Assembly: GCA_021772195.1 (NCBI GenBank)
Contig: JAJFML010000093.1
Coordinates: forward strand, 1 to 6,605
From: Chlamydiota bacterium
GTDB lineage: Bacteria > Chlamydiota > Chlamydiia > Chlamydiales > SM23-39
DNA length: 6,605 bases
Direction of reading: 5' to 3'
The translations under genes were made by a program, and so were the position numbers. Shown piece after piece: positions 1-3,763 of this stretch. Numbering within the stretch: position 1 is the stretch's first letter; every line of letters starts with the position of its first letter. The notes under the pieces were generated by a model. It had not been told where the DNA came from and did no database searches. It saw nothing but the letters and a program-made list of their open reading frames with translations.

Positions 1-133
1 TAATGTATATACCATTACGTTCTTCAAAGATGAAGCGTTTCATTTTAGGGTTCCAGCGTCTTTTTTGATGTCCAAAGTGCGCCCCGGATTCAAGTAATTG
101 CTTGATGGTGACTGTTTGTTCTGCAGCTAACAA
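1..133 (-). CDS. rpsB: 30S ribosomal protein S2, N-terminal 44 codons (3' part outside window)
   Basis: Ribosomal protein S2 is a component of the small ribosomal subunit, needed together with S1 for mRNA binding. The translated residues contain the S2 N-terminal signature: [11 protein letters not shown] (13-23), then RRWNPKMK (25-32), then ERNGIYI (38-44), which matches the bacterial family nearly position by position. The frame continues off the left edge, so only the first fifth or so of the protein is visible. The start is taken as TTG at 133-131: an in-frame TGA lies at 145-143, no ATG or GTG occurs between it and the S2 homology, and a GAGG sequence sits 7 bases upstream of the TTG. tRNA-Gly lies 39 bases upstream on the same strand with no visible terminator between, so the two are probably transcribed together. 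In Chlamydia rpsB is followed by tsf and pyrH (from memory); those would lie to the left. Confidence 0.93.
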   Translation of the reverse strand, partial: MLAAEQTVTIKQLLESGAHFGHQKRRWNPKMKRFIFEERNGIYI

Positions 134-140
134 GGTTTTT

Positions 141-144
141 CCTC
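141..144 (-). promoter_or_regulatory. Shine-Dalgarno sequence of rpsB that supports a TTG start
   Basis: Read on the minus strand the sequence is GAGG, followed by 7 bases (AAAAACC) and then TTG. This is the only ribosome-binding motif near the rpsB homology, and it selects the non-ATG start. The GAGG overlaps the TGA of an ATG-TGA pair (148-143) that is in frame with rpsB. Confidence 0.6.
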
Positions 145-172
145 ACATTTGTTGTTTTTTTATGGGGGGATT

Positions 173-243
173 AGCGCCTGATCAGAATCGAACTGACACT
201 CGTAGCTTGGAAGGCTACTGTTCTACCATTGAACTACAGGCGC
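173..243 (-). tRNA. tRNA-Gly (anticodon UCC)
   Basis: On the minus strand the 71 bases fold into a complete cloverleaf. The acceptor stem GCGCCTG pairs with CAGGCGC over all seven positions. The D arm is GTTC/GAAC with a GG-containing loop. The anticodon stem is GTAGC/GCTAC around the seven-base loop CTTCCAA, giving anticodon TCC (bases 211-209). The variable loop is the four bases GAGT, and the T arm is GTCAG, TTCGATT, CTGAT with one G-T pair. The discriminator base is T, as usual for bacterial tRNA-Gly. The 3' CCA is not encoded (the next bases are AAT), so it must be added by the CCA-adding enzyme. UCC reads GGA and, by wobble, GGG codons. The gene lies just upstream of rpsB on the same strand; from memory, Chlamydia also has a tRNA-Gly near rpsB. 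Confidence 0.96.
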
Positions 244-254
244 GCCGTTTCCCA

Positions 255-271
255 TATCTAGAAAAATTTTA
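255..271 (-). promoter_or_regulatory. Possible promoter -10 region for tRNA-Gly/rpsB
   Basis: On the minus strand TAAAAT (271-266) lies 22 bases before the mature tRNA 5' end (243) and fits a sigma-70-type -10 box. TAGATA (260-255) is a second, closer candidate. No convincing -35 box is present at 16-18 bases; TTGAGA at 288-283 is 11 bases from the first candidate and 22 from the second, neither a standard spacing. The whole spacer is AT-rich, so chance matches are likely. This is a guess at where transcription starts, not a firm assignment. Confidence 0.25.
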
Positions 272-357
272 GAACCATTTTCTCTCAAAAATCGTTTTTT
301 TCCAAGAAAAATCACACTTATCATCATATTCATGCTGAAAAATTTACCACATTTTCC

Positions 358-387
358 TTGGATAGAAACCCAATTTAACTCTAAATT
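358..387 (+). promoter_or_regulatory. Weak candidate promoter for the PBP2 gene
   Basis: TTGGAT (358-363) and TAAATT (382-387) are separated by 18 bases and match the -35 and -10 consensus at 3 of 6 and 4 of 6 positions. Transcription from here would begin near 394, leaving almost no leader before the ATG at 397 but about 45 bases before the in-frame ATG at 439, which has a good ribosome-binding sequence. The matches are weak and the spacer is AT-rich, so confidence is low. Confidence 0.22.
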
Positions 388-396
388 TGAATTAAT

Positions 397-3300
397 ATGA
401 ATCAAAATTCTATCAGCCACAAGACTCAGAGGGTCCTTATGACTCTACTTATCCTTTTTGCTCTGATCTTTTTTAGAATATGGCAACTCACTGTCATTGA
501 AAGAGATGAGATGGAACAAAAAGCTAGAAGGCCTAAAAGACGCTGGCTTGTAGAGCGCCCTGAAAGAGGAACAATTCATGATAGATATGGCATGCCTCTT
601 GCCATTAACCGCATCTGTTACAATGCCTGTATCTACTACGGAAATATTTCAGGGGTCCCTAGAATTCTTTGGAAAACGATAGATGGTATCCGGATAAAAA
701 CTTATCCGAGAAGGGAACATATTGAAAAGCTATCAGAGCTCATTGCAAAAGAGTTGGATCTAGACCCCCTTAGAGTAGAGGACCTTATCCACTCAAAAGC
801 CTCTCTTTTCCCGCATGTGCCTTTTATTATTAAAAAAAACATTACCGAAAAGGAGTATTACCGCCTCCGAATGCTTGAGAGAAAATGGCCTGGCCTTCAC
901 GCAGAATCGGCATCCGAGCGCTTTTATCCACATGGCAAAGTTGCTTCAGACATCTTAGGGTACATGGGTGCCATTGGCCAAAATGAATATTTTTCCATCG
1001 CAAAAGAGATAAAAGAGCTAAACCGTTTTTTTCAAGAATGTAGAGATGGGGAGAATCCTCTTCTTCCAATAGGGTGCGCATCAATTCGAGATGCTTCCAA
1101 TCGCCTTACCGAGCTTAAATCAAGAGCGTATTCAATTCACGACTCTATTGGTAAATATGGAGTTGAGGCTAAATTTGAGGAATACCTTCGAGGATCTGCT
1201 GGCTACAAAACTTTTGAAGTCGACGTTAAAGGAAATTTTTTAAGAGAGCTCGCCGGATCAAAATCACAAATTTCCGGTAAAAAAATTACTTTAAACATCT
1301 CTCTTGAGCTTCAAAAATATGCTGAAGAACTTCTTATTGAAGATGAAAAAACAAGAGAAGGCAGAAGTTATGTTTATGATTCAAAGTTACAAAAAAGAAT
1401 ACCTCTAAAGCAACCTTGGATTAAAGGAGGTGCCATTGTAGCAATGGACCCTAATACAGGTGAAATACTAGCCCTTGCAACAAACCCCCGCTTTGATCCC
1501 AATGATTTCCTCCCATCTGCACCTGAAAACGCACACATAAGAAACTCTCATATCCATCATTGGCTCGAGACGGAGCGCCATATTGCTAACATCTATGACG
1601 GAAAAGAAACGCTAGATAGAGAATGCTTCTCAGAGAAAACAGGGCTGCAAACTGAAAAGCTAAAACTATCTTGGAAAGCTTTTCTTAACTTCATACTTCC
1701 CAACAACTCTCCCATTTTTCAATCTCTTCCAAGAACTTTGAAAAGAGCCATTGAACTTCAAGAAGACATCTCATTTCTTCTCTATTATTCAGGCCAAAAA
1801 AATGCGCTTACGCTCTTTCACTTCCTATTTCCTCAAGATAAAGCCTCTCTCGATCCTCTAATTGCAAATGAAATTCAAGAAAATCTTAGTCCCCACACTC
1901 ACGAAGTGAGTAAAATCCTAGAAAAATGGCGCCCTCTCTTCGCAAAGATTAAAAGCAATGCAGACAAAGTATTTCTCATCGACCTCTGTAGACTCTCGGT
2001 TTTTAGCCCCGCTTTTTCCGATGAGCTGATTGAAAAAGTCGGCTATATGACAACAGATGACTATTTTTCTCTTTCTCAAGAGGTCCACTGTCTAGAAGCC
2101 CGAGCAAAAAAAATGACGACCGAGCTCTTTCACACCCTTTCTTTTATTCCTTGGCGTAAGGAAAATATGAAAGAGTACTTAAAAGAGATGAGAGAAAAAG
2201 AGAAAGAGAGAAAAACCTACGCAAGACCTTATATCGACTATCTAGATAAAATGGAGAAAGAGCTCTTCAATACATTTTGGGAGAAAAATCGCCTTCAAAT
2301 TCTTACATGCTATTTAAAAGGTGATGAAGCATCGTTCGAAAACTCCCAACAACTCAGATCTTATTATACCTATTTTTTACATCGATCTAAAAAAGATCAA
2401 AATCGCAGTGATACAATTAACCTTCAAAACTTTTCAAAAAAAATAAATGCCCCCCTTCTTCTTGATTTTATCAATACCGTACGCTCCTTTGATAGGCTCG
2501 ATCGAAAGCTCTACTTCCAATCAAACAGACTCCGAGCAAAAAAAGGCCACCTTCTTGAAAAACATCTAGCTGCGGCTTTCTATCCCACTACAGGATTTGG
2601 CTACGGAAGATCTTTTGCCTTTCGGCAAAGTACACCGCTCGGATCCATCTTCAAAATTATCACCTCTTGCGCAGCTCTAAAAAAACGCATTCAAGAGCTT
2701 CCCCTTGCGCCCAAATCCATGTTTGAACTTAATCCCTTCGAAATGGTTGATGAGACAAGGTGGGAGTCTAAAGTAGGTAAAAATGGGTCTCTAGTCGTAG
2801 GTTATACCTTGAATAGAAAACCCTACCCCAGATTTTATAAAGGGGGCAGGCTCCCAAAATCTTCCCACAGAAATATGGGCAGGCTTGATCTAATCTCAGC
2901 TATTGAAAGATCGAGCAACCCCTATTTCGCTCTTTTGGCAGGAGATTATCTAGACAGCCCAGATGAGCTTCTTGAAATGTCTCGTGAATTTAATCTTGGC
3001 AGCAAGACAGGCATCGATCTCTCTGGAGAAATAAGAGGAAATCTACCTAACGATCTGTACAAAAACCGAACAGGACTCTACTCCTTTGCAATTGGTCAGC
3101 ACTCCCTCATAGCCACTCCTCTTCAAACATCTCTCATGTTAAGCACAATTGCAAACCAAGGCACGCTCTTCAAACCACAGATTGTAAAACAGATCGAAGG
3201 CAACCAGAGATCTAACAATATTTTTTCAAGAGAGCACATAGACTTTGCCTTTCAAGATGAGCTCAGAAAACTTGGCTTTACATTTCCCATACTCTTTGCA

Positions 3301-3762
3301 AAAGCAGAAGATCGAAAAGAGGTGTTTTCTAAAACAACCCCAGAAATTCTTAGAGAACTCGAATTCCCCCCCCAAATGAAAGAGATCCTTCTATCAGGGC
3401 TTCACAGAGTCACTTCCAGCGAAAAGGGAAGTGCTAGAGCACAAATTATCAAAGGCTTCTTACAAAACCCTGCTCTTCTCAAGGAATACAAAGATTCTGG
3501 ATATACCTTTGTCGGCAAAACATCCACAGCTGAAATCATGCACAATCCCTACATTCATCCCTCTTCACGAGCCCAAATCTATAAGCATATCTGGTTTGGT
3601 GGCATCTCATTTCACGAACACAAAACAAAACAGGAGACCTGGGACGATCCTGAACTCGTAGTTATTGTTTTCCTCCGATTTGGTGATGCGGGAAAAGAAG
3701 CCGCTCCCTTAGCCTACAAGGTAGTCAAAAAATTTCGAGAAATTAAAGATTTTGATCATTGA
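397..3762 (+). CDS. pbpB: Class B penicillin-binding protein, PBP2-like peptidoglycan transpeptidase with a large insert
   Basis: This is a membrane-anchored D,D-transpeptidase that crosslinks peptidoglycan stem peptides outside the inner membrane; in Chlamydia PBP2 acts in MreB-dependent septal peptidoglycan synthesis and is a mecillinam target (family knowledge). A short basic N-terminus precedes one membrane segment (about 13-34). The class B dimerisation domain follows, with RGTIHDRYG at 57-65, RFYP at 175-178 and GVE..FE..LRG around 254-266. The transpeptidase domain begins near 297 and includes AMDPNTGEILALATNP and FDPNDF (to 371). The catalytic motifs are SIFK with Ser750, SSN at 839-841, and KTS at 1041-1043 where KTG is usual. 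About 350 residues (372-730) separate FDPNDF from SIFK where ordinary PBPs have about 30. At 1121 residues it is nearly twice the usual class B size but close to chlamydial PBP2 (about 1080 aa, from memory). ATG 397 lacks a Shine-Dalgarno sequence; ATG 439 (Met15) has one, so the start is uncertain. It is divergent from tRNA-Gly and converges on the ABC gene. Confidence 0.9.
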   Translation: MNQNSISHKTQRVLMTLLILFALIFFRIWQLTVIERDEMEQKARRPKRRWLVERPERGTIHDRYGMPLAINRICYNACIYYGNISGVPRILWKTIDGIRIKTYPRREHIEKLSELIAKELDLDPLRVEDLIHSKASLFPHVPFIIKKNITEKEYYRLRMLERKWPGLHAESASERFYPHGKVASDILGYMGAIGQNEYFSIAKEIKELNRFFQECRDGENPLLPIGCASIRDASNRLTELKSRAYSIHDSIGKYGVEAKFEEYLRGSAGYKTFEVDVKGNFLRELAGSKSQISGKKITLNISLELQKYAEELLIEDEKTREGRSYVYDSKLQKRIPLKQPWIKGGAIVAMDPNTGEILALATNPRFDPNDFLPSAPENAHIRNSHIHHWLETERHIANIYDGKETLDRECFSEKTGLQTEKLKLSWKAFLNFILPNNSPIFQSLPRTLKRAIELQEDISFLLYYSGQKNALTLFHFLFPQDKASLDPLIANEIQENLSPHTHEVSKILEKWRPLFAKIKSNADKVFLIDLCRLSVFSPAFSDELIEKVGYMTTDDYFSLSQEVHCLEARAKKMTTELFHTLSFIPWRKENMKEYLKEMREKEKERKTYARPYIDYLDKMEKELFNTFWEKNRLQILTCYLKGDEASFENSQQLRSYYTYFLHRSKKDQNRSDTINLQNFSKKINAPLLLDFINTVRSFDRLDRKLYFQSNRLRAKKGHLLEKHLAAAFYPTTGFGYGRSFAFRQSTPLGSIFKIITSCAALKKRIQELPLAPKSMFELNPFEMVDETRWESKVGKNGSLVVGYTLNRKPYPRFYKGGRLPKSSHRNMGRLDLISAIERSSNPYFALLAGDYLDSPDELLEMSREFNLGSKTGIDLSGEIRGNLPNDLYKNRTGLYSFAIGQHSLIATPLQTSLMLSTIANQGTLFKPQIVKQIEGNQRSNNIFSREHIDFAFQDELRKLGFTFPILFAKAEDRKEVFSKTTPEILRELEFPPQMKEILLSGLHRVTSSEKGSARAQIIKGFLQNPALLKEYKDSGYTFVGKTSTAEIMHNPYIHPSSRAQIYKHIWFGGISFHEHKTKQETWDDPELVVIVFLRFGDAGKEAAPLAYKVVKKFREIKDFDH
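428..433 (+). promoter_or_regulatory. Shine-Dalgarno-like AGAGGG before internal ATG 439 of the PBP2 gene
   Basis: AGAGGG lies 5 bases before ATG 439-441, which is in frame (Met15). ATG 397 has no purine-rich motif upstream. If translation began at 439 the protein would be 1107 residues and would start at the membrane segment, losing the basic stretch containing Lys9 and Arg12 that would help keep the N-terminus inside. Both starts are possible; the annotated 397 start is preferred for topology, not for its ribosome-binding site. Confidence 0.35.
1510..2577 (+). other. Insert of about 350 residues inside the PBP2 transpeptidase domain
   Basis: Residues 372 to about 727 lie between the FDPNDF segment and the SIFK catalytic motif, where class B PBPs normally have a short loop ending in PGSTFK. 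The insert is strongly charged and looks mostly helical. One stretch (about 589-607) is almost entirely Lys, Glu, Arg and Met and could form a long helix or coiled coil. It has no obvious membrane segment or signal, and I recognise no known domain or motif. The frame and base composition match the flanking PBP sequence, so it looks like an old part of the gene rather than a recent insertion. Confidence 0.75.
3366..3373 (+). repeat. Run of eight C bases within the PBP2 coding region
   Basis: Eight consecutive C bases encode part of Phe990-Pro-Pro-Gln993, between the SSN and KTS motifs. It stands out in AT-rich sequence where short A and T runs are common but C runs are not. A one-base slip would shift the frame before the KTS motif and inactivate the enzyme. 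The frame as given is intact through to the C-terminus, so this copy is in the ON state. Confidence 0.85.
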
Positions 3763-3763
3763 G

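Noticed and set aside
257..273. AT-rich imperfect palindrome TCTAGAAAAATTTTAGA as an operator or terminator
   Set aside because: It is short, nearly all A and T, and is the kind of pattern expected by chance in this spacer; there is no GC stem or second copy to support it.
223..420. Minus-strand open frame of 65 codons
   Set aside because: It runs through the 5' end of tRNA-Gly and the AT-rich spacer, has no recognisable protein sequence, and overlaps the PBP2 start.
842..1084. Minus-strand open frame of 80 codons
   Set aside because: It lies wholly antisense to the dimerisation domain of the PBP2 gene, whose homology is clear; it has no family signature.
3431..3661. Plus-strand open frame of 76 codons
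   Set aside because: It is the shifted frame of the PBP2 KTS region; the residues show no coherent domain.
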